This document shows positions 1-10,544 of a stretch of 39,827 bases of DNA, one piece after another. Position numbers and translations under genes: made by a program. Origin of the DNA: Nemertoderma westbladi (Eukaryota > Xenacoelomorpha > Nemertodermatida > Nemertodermatidae); NCBI GenBank assembly GCA_032718475.1, contig JAUCBJ010003636.1, positions 1 to 39,827 on the forward strand, in the 5' to 3' direction. Numbering within the stretch: the stretch's first letter is position 1; each line of letters opens with the position of its first letter. The notes below the pieces were generated by a model that saw only the letters and a list, made by a program, of their open reading frames with translations, searched no databases and had not been told where the DNA came from.

Positions 1-18
1 ATTTACTGATTTGACATA

Positions 19-1593
19 ATGGACTACGAGAGATCGGAATCGTCGTGGCACGGAGGGGACCGAAGCCGCGAGCGTTTCAGTTCGCGTCCCGGGGCGGAAC
101 GCTCTGGGAACTTGGACGAACCGCAGTACAGCCGACTATTTATTATCTGTTCGAGGGAATCCAAAGAAGCCGATATAAGGGTCGCTCTCGCCCCTTTCGG
201 AACAATAACCGATGTGTTTATGCCCAAGGACAGAGTGACGCAGGAAACCAAAGGTATCGTCTATGTTAAGTTCGAGAAAGCCTCGCAAGCGGCCAATGCT
301 GTTGAGGAACTCAATGGCCATAGCATCCAGGGTTCTAGCAAGCCTATCAAGGTGATGATAGCCCAGAGCAGGAAAGCAGGTACCAATGAAGACTTCAACG
401 AAACCGAGCGAATGAGCAGGTTGTTTATAATCGTCCCCAAGGGGATGGCTGAGACAGAAATAGAGGAAAGTTTCTCGCAATTTGGAGACCTGGAATACGT
501 TCGGATCGTGAAAGATCGCAACACCAATAAGAGTAAGGGCTGTGGGTTCGTTAAGTTCTTCAAGGCATCGCAAGGTGCGTTAGCTATGGAAGAATGCGAT
601 AAGCGGATGTTCAAACCTATTTACGCCGAGCCTAAAGGGGCAGCCGGCGGTGCAGGTGCCATGCAGCAGTCACCTCGAGAGTTGCGTAGACCCTTCCCCG
701 AGCCAGCCGGGGGCGGCTACGACAGACCGCACCTCATGCCCCAACAGCAGCACGTTCCCGTGGGTCCGCCCAGCGGCGGCTCATATAAACTATGCCTGGT
801 GTACTGCAGTTCGATGGGCCATGATCAGATCTCACGCTTGTGCGACCTGCTGCCCGGGTTCGAGTACTGCACCCGAGCCGAAGGCTACGGCTCCTCCAGA
901 TCCGTCGTTTACGCGGTCTACGACAGCTACTTGTCCACGCTCAACGCCAGAGACAAGCTGAATGCCTTTGAATATCCACCGGGGTTCAAACTCTCTGCGA
1001 AACTCGCGGACGAATCGAACATAGGCCACGGAGTTAAACGGATGAACGACCAGGACTTCCATTCCTACGAGCCGCCACTCGACGTCGTCATGGACTACCC
1101 GAACGGCTCCCAACCCCCCTCGCTCGACGTCCAGACGACTCTTAAGAGTCTCACCGACCAGGTCTCGCAGCTAAGCAACGCACTGAGTGTGGCGCAGCAG
1201 GCGGGAGGTGGCGGCGGTGGTGCGTGGGGGGATAATGTGGCGTTCGGGTCGTCGGACGCTATGCGACTGTACGGGGTGCAGTTGGGGGAGCGACAGCCGT
1301 TGGTACCGAGTCCCGGGGACAACGAGAACAGGTTGTTCGTCGTGTTCCAACCCCGGGCCCCGCTCAACGATATCATACAGGATGTATTCTGTCGCATAGG
1401 AAACCTGGTGGGGGTCACGCTGATGCGCGGCAAGAACTGCGGCTACGCGCAGTACGCCACTGCGGAGTCGGCGGGGGAAGCCGTGGCTACGCTGCACGGA
1501 CGGACGATATGCAACACGCTGTTTAAAGTGATAGTGGCGGACCCGCCTCCGGGCCCGGACGGCCGGAAACGGATGAAAACCGGAGACTTTTAG
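19..1593 (+). CDS. RBM45: RBM45-like RNA-binding protein, four RRM domains, single exon
   Basis: A 524-residue protein with four RNA-recognition motifs: RRM1 about 38-116 (RNP-2-like RLFIIC, RNP-1-like KGIVYVKF), RRM2 134-207 (RLFIIV, KGCGFVKF), RRM3 256-331 (degenerate) and RRM4 437-508 (RLFVVF, NCGYAQYA). RRM order, the LDEP lead-in before RRM1, the KPIKVxIAQSR end of RRM1 and the FCRxGNL stretch of RRM4 match vertebrate RBM45, which is about 475 residues. A likely amphipathic helix at 371-395 lies where RBM45 has its self-assembly region. A glycine run (397-401) precedes RRM4, and a basic tail (GRKRMK, 515-520) could be a nuclear localisation signal. RBM45 family proteins bind RNA in the nucleus and can associate with stress granules. 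The ATG at 19 gives a normal N-terminus, but only 18 bases precede it, so a promoter or 5' UTR exon cannot be judged. The frame has no intron, unlike the vertebrate gene. Confidence 0.93.
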   Translation: MDYERSESSWHGGDRSRERFSSRPGAERSGNLDEPQYSRLFIICSRESKEADIRVALAPFGTITDVFMPKDRVTQETKGIVYVKFEKASQAANAVEELNGHSIQGSSKPIKVMIAQSRKAGTNEDFNETERMSRLFIIVPKGMAETEIEESFSQFGDLEYVRIVKDRNTNKSKGCGFVKFFKASQGALAMEECDKRMFKPIYAEPKGAAGGAGAMQQSPRELRRPFPEPAGGGYDRPHLMPQQQHVPVGPPSGGSYKLCLVYCSSMGHDQISRLCDLLPGFEYCTRAEGYGSSRSVVYAVYDSYLSTLNARDKLNAFEYPPGFKLSAKLADESNIGHGVKRMNDQDFHSYEPPLDVVMDYPNGSQPPSLDVQTTLKSLTDQVSQLSNALSVAQQAGGGGGGAWGDNVAFGSSDAMRLYGVQLGERQPLVPSPGDNENRLFVVFQPRAPLNDIIQDVFCRIGNLVGVTLMRGKNCGYAQYATAESAGEAVATLHGRTICNTLFKVIVADPPPGPDGRKRMKTGDF

Positions 1594-2034
1594 GGATACG
1601 ACGGACGGACAATGTTTGGGTTGGATTTAACGGACAATTATTAGACGTGGCGTTTTATAAACTAGGACAGTAATATGTTACTGTGGATCTACATTTAATG
1701 TTGACTCAACGATTTGTATTGGGATTAAAGACTAACTAGACGTTACCGGAAACACATCGGACACATTGTTACCTCAGTTACTACGGAGATGACATGACGA
1801 TCTCAGTCTACAACAATGACGCCACGGTTCCTACAACAATGACGTCACGGTTGCTATAACAATGACGTCACGGTTCCGACGAACTCCGCACCATGGACAT
1901 TTTTTACTGACCGAAATGGAACTTCTAAATGTTAATGACAACTTTATCCAGCCGCAATATTAAGTATAAAATCGATTGGATTTTAAACATTTCGTTTTTT
2001 GGTAAACCGTAATAATTATTTATTATATGGGAAA
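1594..2034 (+). other. RBM45 3' flank
   Basis: AT-rich sequence after the RBM45 stop with no coding potential I can support. It probably contains the 3' UTR. I see no clear AATAAA close to the stop; the first candidate is near 2096, inside the dispersed repeat. A three-copy 23-bp repeat (1811-1879) is annotated separately. Confidence 0.5.
1811..1879 (+). repeat. 23-bp tandem repeat x3 carrying CRE octamers
   Basis: Three 23-bp units follow each other. Units two and three contain the perfect palindrome TGACGTCA (1840-1847 and 1863-1870); unit one has TGACGCCA (1817-1824). TGACGTCA is the consensus cAMP-response element bound by CREB/ATF factors. It lies in the 3' flank of RBM45, so a regulatory role is only inferred. 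Confidence 0.75.
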
Positions 2035-2720
2035 ACAAGTAGAACTCTTTTCATTATTCTCGAGGCGTTTTATTCACCGAGCGCCAACGAGGTTAATAAA
2101 GGGTCGAGAGAATATTGAAAAAAAAATGTCTACGTTTTTTCCCATATAATACGTAATTTTATTCTTAAATTGGTACTTTTTTGTTGCTAAGTTCTGTAGT
2201 AAAACATAGCGATATACTACAGTACAGTTGTGTTACAAATTAAATTTAACTGTAGTATTATACTATATTGCTTCCATAGTTACTGCGATTCCAATTATTG
2301 TACTCTTCAACTCTCGATGCTGCCTTACTCAATGTTAAATAATTTAGTGTTCTCGAATATTTATTACGTAACTAGAGAGCCTCTTAACAATATAAACTAA
2401 TATTGGATATGGAGTTCCGTTATGGAATTCGCCTTGCAGACACTAAAGTTGCAATAACTTTTGAGTGAGTGAATGGATTTTGCTAAAAAAAACTTGCAAA
2501 CCGTCTTGCAAACTTGCAAACAAACGTCGATGTTCTTTCAACACATGTAATACAATTCAAAAAATTCCACCAAAAATATTTTACTTTACTTTTTTCGCCG
2601 GGAAAAAAAGTAAAATCAATGCAATCCAATCCTATTTATTACTTTTTTTTCCCTAGGGAAAAAAGGTGAAACTTTTTCTCCCGATTTTGGGGTATATTCG
2701 AGCGAAAAAGTAACAATTTA
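2035..2720 (+). repeat. Dispersed repeat, copy A (partner at 38738-39200)
   Basis: About 690 bp that aligns in the same orientation with 38738-39200. Shared blocks include TCATTATTCTCGAGG, AATAAAGGGTCGAGAGAAT, the stretch around TACGTAACTAGAGAGCC, and TTCGCCGGGAAAAAA. Near its start is an imperfect hairpin: ATTCTCGAGGCG-TTTTATT pairs with AATAAAGGGTCGAGAGAAT. Copy A has extra sequence relative to copy B at about 2110-2270. No coding sequence was seen, so it is probably a non-autonomous interspersed element. Confidence 0.75.
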
Positions 2721-3386
2721 AGAATAAAATTAATTTTTTAGTTCTATAAAATGAATGGACTGGTTTAATTTCGAGTTGGTTTATATAAAATGCCCAACTC
2801 TCTATCTTGGCCTCGGTTTACTATCCATTTTATTTTACGGCTCCTACCTAATGTCTTATCAGATTATTTTATTTCACAGAATCGGTAACTAAAATCTAAA
2901 ATCTCATATAATAAATAACAATTAGATAATTACTCTTGTTGATAATTTTTACTTTATTGTAATATTAGTGTGATTGATGCAATAGTAGAACTCTATCTGA
3001 ATGTTACTTCATTTCGATGTTAACAACGGTCATTATCTCTTGGCTCTGCGATAAATATTTATTTAAATGTGACTCATACAGTATATAAACCTATTTTTAT
3101 AATGTTAATATTTACGCGACACCTACTCTATGGGAAAGCTAAGGAAATGATAAGTTACGAACAGGCCAGAGTTATTGAACTAAATATATAAAATGCAAGT
3201 TTAAAGCTTCCTTAACTCAGTTTAACGAAATATCGTTAACAAAATATTGTAAAGACAAAACTGTTTTTGGGATCATTTAATACTAAACGGCACAGCAAAG
3301 TACAAGGAAGACAACAACATCCCGTTTATCGAATAATTTATAGACAACCGGAGGCTAATCTCTATGTAGATGCTGTGTAGTTGTAG
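2721..3386. other. AT-rich intergenic DNA, nothing recognised
   Basis: About 670 bp of AT-rich sequence with no gene, RNA or clear repeat that I can identify. It runs into the minisatellite at 3387. Confidence 0.5.
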
Positions 3387-5298
3387 TTATCTAACAGGAA
3401 CCCAGACCCACAACTCGGAGGACGGTAGTGATCTAACAGGAACCCAGACCCACAACTCGGAGGACTGTAGTGATCTAACAGGGACCCAGTCCCACAACTC
3501 GGAGGACTGTAGTGATCTAACAGGAACCCAGTCCCACAACTCGGAGGACTGTAGTGATCTAACAGGAACCCAGACCCACAACTCGGAGGACTGTAGTGAT
3601 CTAACAGGAACCCAGACCCACAACTCGGAGGACTGTAGTGATCTAACAGGAACCCAGACCCACAACTCGGAGGACTGTAGTGATCTAACAGGGACCCAGT
3701 CCCACAACTCGGAGGACTGTAGTGATCTAACAGGGACCCAGTCCCACAACTCGGAGGACTGTAGTGATCTAACAGGGACCCAGTCCCCCAACTCGGAGGA
3801 CTGTAGTGATCTAACAGGAACCCAGACCCACAACTCGGAGGACTGTAGTGATCTAACAGGGACCCAGTCCCCAAACTCGGAGGACTGTAGTGATCTAACA
3901 GGAACCCAGACCCACAACTCGGAGGACTGTAGTGATCTAACAGGAACCCAGACCCACAACTCGGAGGACTGTAGTGATCTAACAGGAACCCAGTCCCACA
4001 ACTCGGAGGACTGTAGTGATCTAACAGGAACCCAGACCCACAACTCGGAGGACTGTAGTGATCTAACAGGGACCCAGTCCCACAACTCGGAGGACTGTAG
4101 TGATCTAACAGGAACCCAGACCCACAACTCGGAGGACTGTAGTGATCTAACAGGAACCCAGACCCACAACTCGGAGGACTGTAGTGATCTAACAGGGACC
4201 CAGTCCCACAACTCGGAGGACTGTAGTGATCTAACCCAGTCCCACAACTCGGAGGACTGTAGTGATCTAACAGGGACCCAGTCCCACAACTCGGAGGACT
4301 GTAGTGATCTAACAGGGACCCAGTCCCACAACTCGGAGGACTGTAGTGATCTAACAGGAACCCAGACCCACAACTCAGAGGACTGTAGTGATCTAACCCA
4401 GTCCCACAACTCGGAGGACTGTAGTGATCTAACAGGAACCCAGTCCTACAACTCGGAGGACTGTAGTGATCTAACAGGAACCCAGACCCACAACTCGGAG
4501 GACTGTAGTGATCTAACAGGAACCCAGTCCCACAACTCGGAGGACTGTAGTGATCTAACAGGAACCCAGACCCACAACTCGGAGGACTGTAGTGATCTAA
4601 CAGGGACCCAGTCCCACAACTCGGAGGACTGTAGTGATCTAACAGGGACCCAGTCCCACAACTCGGAGGACTGTAGTGATCTAACAGGAACCCAGACCCA
4701 CAACTCGGAGGACTGTAGTGATCTAACAGGGACCCAGTCCCACAACTCGGAGGACTGTAGTGATCTAACAGGAACCCAGACCCACAACTCGGAGGACTGT
4801 AGTGATCTAACAGGAACCCAGACCCACAACTCGGAGGACTGTAGTGATCTAACAGGAACCCAGACCCACAACTCGGAGGACTGTAGTGATCTAACAGGGA
4901 CCCAGTCCCACAACTCGGAGGACTGTAGTGATCTAACAGGGACCCAGTCCCACAACTCGGAGGACTGTAGTGATCTAACAGGAACCCAGACCCACAACTC
5001 GGAGGACTGTAGTGATCTAACCCAGTCCCACAACTCGGAGGACTGTAGTGATCTAACAGGAACCCAGTCCCACAACTCGGAGGACTGTAGTGATCTAACA
5101 GGAACCCAGTCCCACAACTCGGAGGACTGTAGTGATCTAACAGGAACCCAGTCCCACAACTCGGAGGACTGTAGTGATCTAACAGGAACCCAGTCCCACA
5201 ACTCGGAGGACTGTAGTGATCTAACAGGGACCCAGTCCCACAACTCTGAGTACTGTAGTGATCTAACAGGAACCCAGTCCCACAACTCGGAGGACTGT
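3387..5298. repeat. 42-bp minisatellite, 46 units (43 full, 3 of 33 bp)
   Basis: A highly homogeneous array: 43 units of 42 bp and three 33-bp units that lack 9 bp (near 4230, 4395 and 5020). Units fall into three main types by two linked positions: GGAACCCAGACCC, GGAACCCAGTCCC and GGGACCCAGTCCC. The last contains a GGGAC/GTCCC inverted repeat. The 5' end is rich in alternating types and the 3' end (about 5028-5298) is almost all one type, which suggests recent local expansion. Because unit length and deletions are multiples of three and no unit contains a stop, long ORFs appear on both strands; I treat these as by-products. The array ends 93 bp before the PITHD1 start codon. Confidence 0.95.
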
Positions 5299-5301
5299 AT
5301 G

Positions 5302-5309
5302 TATATAAA
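5302..5309 (+). promoter_or_regulatory. Candidate TATA box for PITHD1
   Basis: TATATAAA lies immediately after the last minisatellite unit and about 82 bp upstream of the PITHD1 ATG. Position and sequence suit a TATA element, but no transcript start is known. Confidence 0.35.
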
Positions 5310-5391
5310 TAAGATTTCCGGTATATATTACACTGGTATTTAGGTATCTGGAACACTTTACTACTAATATCGATCAAATAGGACATTAATT

Positions 5392-6024
5392 ATGTCTCAT
5401 CACCACAACCATGGCGACGGCGGCCATCAACACAGCCACAACGAGTCGGCAGACAACTCCGTCAGCCGCCAGTCCTTGTACCCCAAGATACTGCGATCCG
5501 AAATCCGCTGTCTGAACGAGCGCATCGAGGGAAGCGGCCAGACTGTGTTCCGTCCCTTAGACGAACGACTAAACCGGGAACAATTCGTCGTGAGCGATTG
5601 CGACGCGGAACTTATATTTAATGTCCCCTTCTCTTGTAACGTGAAACTCACTGCTGTAACAATCATAGGCGCTGACGATAGTTCCCATCCGTCTTCCGTG
5701 AAACTCTATAAGAACAGAGACGGGATCACCTTCGATGATACAGGGGCCGTCTGCGAACAGACTCTAGAGCTGGTCCGAGACCCAAATGGGGTCATCGAAT
5801 ACCCGGTCAAAGCCAATAAGTTCAACAACGTTCATTCATTGTCGTTGTATATCCCTGGTAACTATGGCGACAGTGACGAGACAATGGTTTATTACATTGG
5901 ATTGTGGGGCGAGTATATGAGCGAGTTTAGGAGAGAGGCAGTTAATGTTGTTTACGAAGCCAGGGCTAATCCAATGGACCACAAACTCTCACATACAAAC
6001 CAAGTTATATATGAAATTAATTAA
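5392..6024 (+). CDS. PITHD1: PITHD1-like PITH domain protein, single exon
   Basis: A 210-residue protein, almost the same length as vertebrate PITHD1 (about 211). The N-terminus is histidine-rich (seven His in the first 16 residues: MSHHHNHGDGGHQHSH), as in PITHD1 homologues. The PITH domain fills roughly residues 38-190, with the family-typical LNERIEGSG, ELIFNVPFSCNVKL, GADDSSHPSSVKLYKN and YYIGLWGE segments, ending in YEARANPMDHK. PITH is the beta-sandwich also fused to thioredoxin in TXNL1, where it contacts the proteasome. PITHD1 is linked in other animals to proteasome biology and sperm function. The frame has no intron. The promoter region is largely the 1.9-kb minisatellite. A perfect AATAAA lies 44 bases after the stop. 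Confidence 0.95.
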   Translation: MSHHHNHGDGGHQHSHNESADNSVSRQSLYPKILRSEIRCLNERIEGSGQTVFRPLDERLNREQFVVSDCDAELIFNVPFSCNVKLTAVTIIGADDSSHPSSVKLYKNRDGITFDDTGAVCEQTLELVRDPNGVIEYPVKANKFNNVHSLSLYIPGNYGDSDETMVYYIGLWGEYMSEFRREAVNVVYEARANPMDHKLSHTNQVIYEIN

Positions 6025-6067
6025 ATGCCCGAAATTAAGACATTTATTATTAGTAATTTACTTTTGA

Positions 6068-6073
6068 AATAAA
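6068..6073 (+). promoter_or_regulatory. Polyadenylation signal of PITHD1
   Basis: A perfect AATAAA 44 bases downstream of the PITHD1 stop codon. A transposon begins at about 6111, so the 3' UTR must be short or run into that element. Confidence 0.7.
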
Positions 6074-6110
6074 AATGTAACTAAAGTTATTTTTACATGT
6101 ATTGCTGTGT

Positions 6111-7172
6111 TATATCGTGACCAAAGAGCCAGAACAACACTCACCAAAAAAAGTGGTTTCGAGAAAAATGCAAAAAACCTTCTCATTTCCCTCCATATGG
6201 ATCCCGTCTCCTAATTTTTTCGAGAGGTCTGGGAAGATACAATGATATATTTTATTATAGTGTCTAGTATTCAGAATTAATTTTCTTAATGAAAAAAAAC
6301 GGTTTTTTTCGTTATTTTCCAAAGAGACAAAACAACACATACTGAAATTTAACATTAACTCTAGTCTGTGTGTGTTGTTTTAACTCTAGGATTTTATCAC
6401 AGAAACAGAACAACTCACGTCATTCCTCGACTATTGAATTAAATGTCGCGTCGGTTCGCCCCTTGCCAGGATTCCTCATATGTTTCCCTATGAAGTCATT
6501 GCTATACCTAGACAAATTTGGACTAGGATCATCCTCATCGTCACTATAACTAGATGATGGAATATAATTTAACTCTGTAAACTCCAAGTCATCAACATAC
6601 TCAATTTGTACATCGGCATCACCTGCTGGTGAATTCTCAATTGACCACATGTGATTTAAAGGGTCATTCCTATAAATAGCCCTACTCCGATAATAACTAA
6701 TTTGAAAGCAAGTAATTATATTAATTTAGATTTTATTCAATACTAACATTATTTAAAAATCAAAAAGATTATGACAAAAGTATCATTTTAAATGACTTGT
6801 TTTTTGGCCGTAAAGGCTCATCATCAGATCCTAAAAACTTCATTACTGTACCGTATATTAAATACATATTCCAGAAAAATATGGCTTCTTTTGATTCGTT
6901 TACAATATACAGGAGTTGCCATACATTGCATTGTGTGGTGTGGTTTCTTTTGCTTCGAATAAGTGTGGTATGTGTTGTTTTGCCTCTAACAGTTTTCAAC
7001 TTATATGTTGTGAGGGTTGTACTGGTTTTCCATATCTCCTAAACGGACTGACATACTGTACAACACTAGGATTTTAACATAAGATGTAGAACGCCATCTT
7101 GAGTAATTTTGGTGACATTTTATTTTTTTAATTGTGGTATGTGTGTTGTTCTGGCTCTATGGTCACGATATA
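6111..7172. mobile_element. 1.06-kb DNA transposon with ~33-bp terminal inverted repeats
   Basis: The left end (TATATCGTGACCAAAGAGCC at 6111) is the reverse complement of the right end (GGCTCTATGGTCACGATATA, ending 7172), continuing through AGAACAACAC on both sides. The outermost TA may be part of a TA target duplication. At least four more copies of an AGAG-N-AAAACAACAC-like word lie inside in both orientations (near 6323, 6373, 6406 and 6946), which suggests subterminal binding sites. A 76-codon acidic - strand ORF (6650-6420, SSSYSDDEDDPSP) could be a transposase relic, but I recognise no domain. A short related end sequence occurs at about 32776-32820. Confidence 0.8.
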
Positions 7173-7299
7173 GGAGTCAAATGAGAAATATTCTAAGATA
7201 CTGTAATACCGAAAATCTGTTTCTAATTTTGACGTCATGTTTATTTATAGGTTCTGGGCACCCGTCAGCCCGTTATTGCACAATCCAAGACTAAATTTA

Positions 7300-9200
7300 T
7301 TTTGGCCTCCCCCCTCAATTTTTCTACAAGTCTTAATGAGGAATTTGAAACAAATAGTTTCACATACCACCTCCTTCCTGGGTGAGCCAGAATTTTTATT
7401 TTCGCTTTCAATCTTTCGTTACAAACGTTTGAAAAAGGCGTCTCCTTCGATATTGCGCCAGTCGTCCCCTACTGCAGTTATTATTCTACCTTATAGCTGT
7501 TTGTTGTTACCAATGGACAGCTGACCATGCAAGGATTCCAAATATATAAAAAAATATATTTGAATTTGGTTGGGAAATAGCTGAGATTGGGCGTTCGAAT
7601 GTTGCATGTATTTGCTTCCGATGAAGGCCATTTATTCTAATTAATAAATACGCAATGTTCTAGAACATTTTGTTCATGTATGAATATTCACGTACTAGTA
7701 GACCTATTATCATACAGGCATTGTATTGTTACCAAGGTGTACTAAATAACAGGTCATGCAGCGAGCGGATTGCTTAAATTAGCGGAGGCCGATCTTTTCC
7801 CTATTTATGACACTATTTTCATAATATTTTCTTAGAAACCTCTCTTATGCAACTTTGGTTAGGTGGATATGATGACTAGGATTCATACAGTAGCAATGTA
7901 ATAAAATGTCTTTCTGGAATTTCTATGTTGTAGTTGCCAAGGTAACCGGATGCAAAGTTCAAATTTCGAGCGTCTGTAATTCAAAACGACAAGGGATTCT
8001 GTTCTTGAGATTTGGTATATGAGTAAAGGGAATAAAAGTCTATAAAATTATTTTACATTTTAATTTTTTTTCAATCCCGTTTCCATGGTGACGGGAATTA
8101 CGATAATTTCCCATTATGACCGCCAGATTGAAATTGGGCTACTATTTACTACTTATATGATTTCCAACATGCATGCCTGGTGGCTGTCCTTTACTTCTAA
8201 TAATTGGTAACCGAAATTTAATATTCTGGAATGCCAAATTAATGCTATCACCGATCTTGCTCTCTGATTGGACAGTTTAGTTTATTTGCAAATATTGACT
8301 TTTAAAAATATGATTCACAATTGACGAATTATAAAATAAAATGTTGGCAATTTTAACTTATTATTTAGACTGACAAACCGAATAAAAATGGTGTTTTATA
8401 GAATTTGTAGACGACAATTTTTAAAATTTTTCATTCTACTTATTTCCATGGAAACGGGAATGTAAACAAATTCAAGTGAAAAATATTTTGATATACTTTT
8501 ATTTCCATCAATCACCTACCAAATCTCAAGATGAAGAATCCATTGTCGCCTTGAAATACAGGTGCGCAAAGTTTGAACTTTGCACCCAGTTACCTTGGCA
8601 ACTACAAGATAAAAATTCCAGAAACACATTTTATTACATTGCTATGAATCCTAGTCATCATATCCATCTAACTAAAGTAGCACATAAGAAGTTTCTAAAG
8701 AAATATTATGAAAATAGTGTCATAAATAGGGAAACGATCGGACTCCGCTAATTTCAGCAATCCGCTCGCTGCATGACCTGTTATTTAGTACACCTCGATT
8801 GTAACCCAAGCTACTTTTGAGATAAACAAAATGTTCTAGAACATGGTGTATTTATTAAATAGAATAAATGGCCCTCAGCCAGAAGCAAATACATGCAACA
8901 TTTGAATGCCAATAACTCGTCACCTCTTTCCAACCAAATTCAAATTTTTTACATATTTAGAATCCTTAGACGGCCAGCTTTCAACAAATTACTATAAGGT
9001 TTAAGGATAACGGCAGGTAGTACGATATTGGAATGTAGCCGGAGACACTTTTTCAAACGCTTGTAGCTAAATATTGAGATTTTAAAATTTATATAATATT
9101 CTGGCTCACCCACTAAGGATGAAAATGTGAATCTATCTCTCTTTAAAATTTCATGCAATCTAAATCTGTCAATAAGATTTGGGGGGGGGGGGGGGGGGGC
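7300..9200. mobile_element. ~1.9-kb fold-back element (imperfect palindrome)
   Basis: The left arm (about 7330-8095) reads as the diverged reverse complement of the right arm (about 8445-9165), with a spacer of about 350 bp. Examples: GGGTGAGCCAGAAT at 7380 against ATTCTGGCTCACCC near 9104; TGCAGCGAGCGGATTGCT at 7757 against AGCAATCCGCTCGCTGCA near 8757; CCCGTTTCCATGG near 8078 against CCATGGAAACGGG near 8447. A short C-run (about 7307-7313) faces a 19-base G-run at the other end. No transposase is encoded. Transcription through it would give a long hairpin RNA. Confidence 0.85.
9181..9199. repeat. G homopolymer, 19 bases
   Basis: An uninterrupted run of G at the right end of the fold-back element. 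Length may be uncertain in assemblies. Confidence 0.9.
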
Positions 9201-9363
9201 GTTACACTAAATTACGAGTTACGACACTATTCCGTTGTGGAGCGGATTGTTTGTCACTGTACTGGGTTCTGCGGCAGCGCGCTTGCCAGTACCTGACTGC
9301 CTGACGCTGATAGTGGATAGCCCAGCTTCAGCAGTCCTGGCAATGTTACGATTCGATTGGCTA

Positions 9364-10346
9364 GGGGGTAAATCTTTTCGACCTACGCGTAGGCCTACAC
9401 GTAGCTACGCGTAGCTACGCGTAGTTTGTAACTTCCATTCCTGTCATTTACCGGTAGGGCCAGACTTACTGCCTTTTTTACAACTACGCGTAGGTGTTTT
9501 AAAACTACGCGTAGTTATTTTGGAACTACGCGTAGGTATTTTGAAACTACGCGTAGGTGCTACGCGTAGCTACGCGTAGGTGCTACGCGTAGCAGTCCTG
9601 ATAACAATGATTTTTCATTTCAGGTCCGGTAGGGTTGAGTTGTTAGGCAAGTATCGGTACATGTCAGGTATCTGATTATCAGACAAATGTAATATCAGAA
9701 TCGGAAACTCATATCTCTACATACAGCACTGGTAATAAATAATATTCGGCTCTTTCACATACAAACACAGAGGATGAATAAAAAGTAAACTTAAAATTCA
9801 CGTCTCATGATAGACAATTTAGTCTCCCCCTTCCCTTGTCAAGGGGTTAACATATTAAAAACAGTATATCCTAGTTGCCCTATCGTGAACAAAGGCAATA
9901 AAAAGCATAGAGAATCGATAAGAACCATCGGCCTATTTCCTTTGTAAACTATTTTTGAACTCTAAACATTAATTATTAACACATTTTACCGCCCGCAACG
10001 CATGAAGTGAAGAATATGTAGTTTTCGCGTATTCCTCTATATAGAGTATACAGGTATAGGATACATTACTGTTGAAAGCATTTGATGGTTGTGGGTTGTT
10101 TATTGAACATACCGTATTGTGTCTTATTTTAGTACTGACTCGCTTGGAATACGTAAGCCTACTAATGATAAACGACGTATAGGCATAGTTATGGGTAGCA
10201 CCTACGCGTAGCTACGCGTAGCACCTACGCGTAGCACCTACGCGTAGTTATTGTTAAAACTCTGAAACTGGTGATATATGACCCAATGTTGCGAACTACG
10301 CGTAGCTACGCGTAGGCCTACGCGTAGGTCGAAAAGATTTACCCTG
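9364..10346. mobile_element. ~980-bp TIR element studded with CTACGCGTAG palindromes
   Basis: The left end (GGGTAAATCTTTTCGACC followed by CTACGCGTAG repeats) is the inverted copy of the right end (repeats followed by GGTCGAAAAGATTTACCC). The element contains 17 exact copies of the 10-bp palindrome CTACGCGTAG and one variant (CTACACGTAG at 9395), in four groups: 9383-9424, 9484-9592, 10202-10247 and 10296-10327. Neighbouring copies either abut or are separated by 2-16 bp. TGGCT occurs just outside each end and could be a target duplication, but this is weak. There is no ORF of note, so it is a non-autonomous element whose family I cannot name. The ends (CCAGGGTAAATC when reversed) vaguely recall hAT elements. 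Confidence 0.85.
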
Positions 10347-10544
10347 GCTCCTATATGGAATACTGACAAAAAGCGCGCCACACGCGTCCTGGTTAAACGA
10401 AAATCGCGCCAGCCATGATATCTAATGCGCGCCAAGCCAACAACTGACTATGAAATTTTGCAGTAATTGCTTAATTGTAATAATTTCTGAATTTATCAGT
10501 TTATAATGCTGTAGCCCTACAGTAGGCTATTTTAACATTAACAT

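Noticed and set aside
3387-5298. CRISPR-like regular array
   Set aside because: Units abut with no unique spacers and the DNA is eukaryotic; it is a minisatellite.
3362-5386. Long repeat-protein ORFs on both strands (674 and 657 codons, plus 340 and 279)
   Set aside because: They exist because a stop-free 42-bp unit is repeated in multiples of three; both strands and several frames are open, and nothing outside the array looks like coding sequence.
6420-6650. Acidic 76-codon - strand ORF as a gene
   Set aside because: Possible transposase relic inside a TIR element, but too short and unrecognised to list as a gene.
8476-8751. 91-codon + strand ORF
   Set aside because: It lies in the right arm of a fold-back element, has no recognisable domain, and is not open in the inverted left arm.
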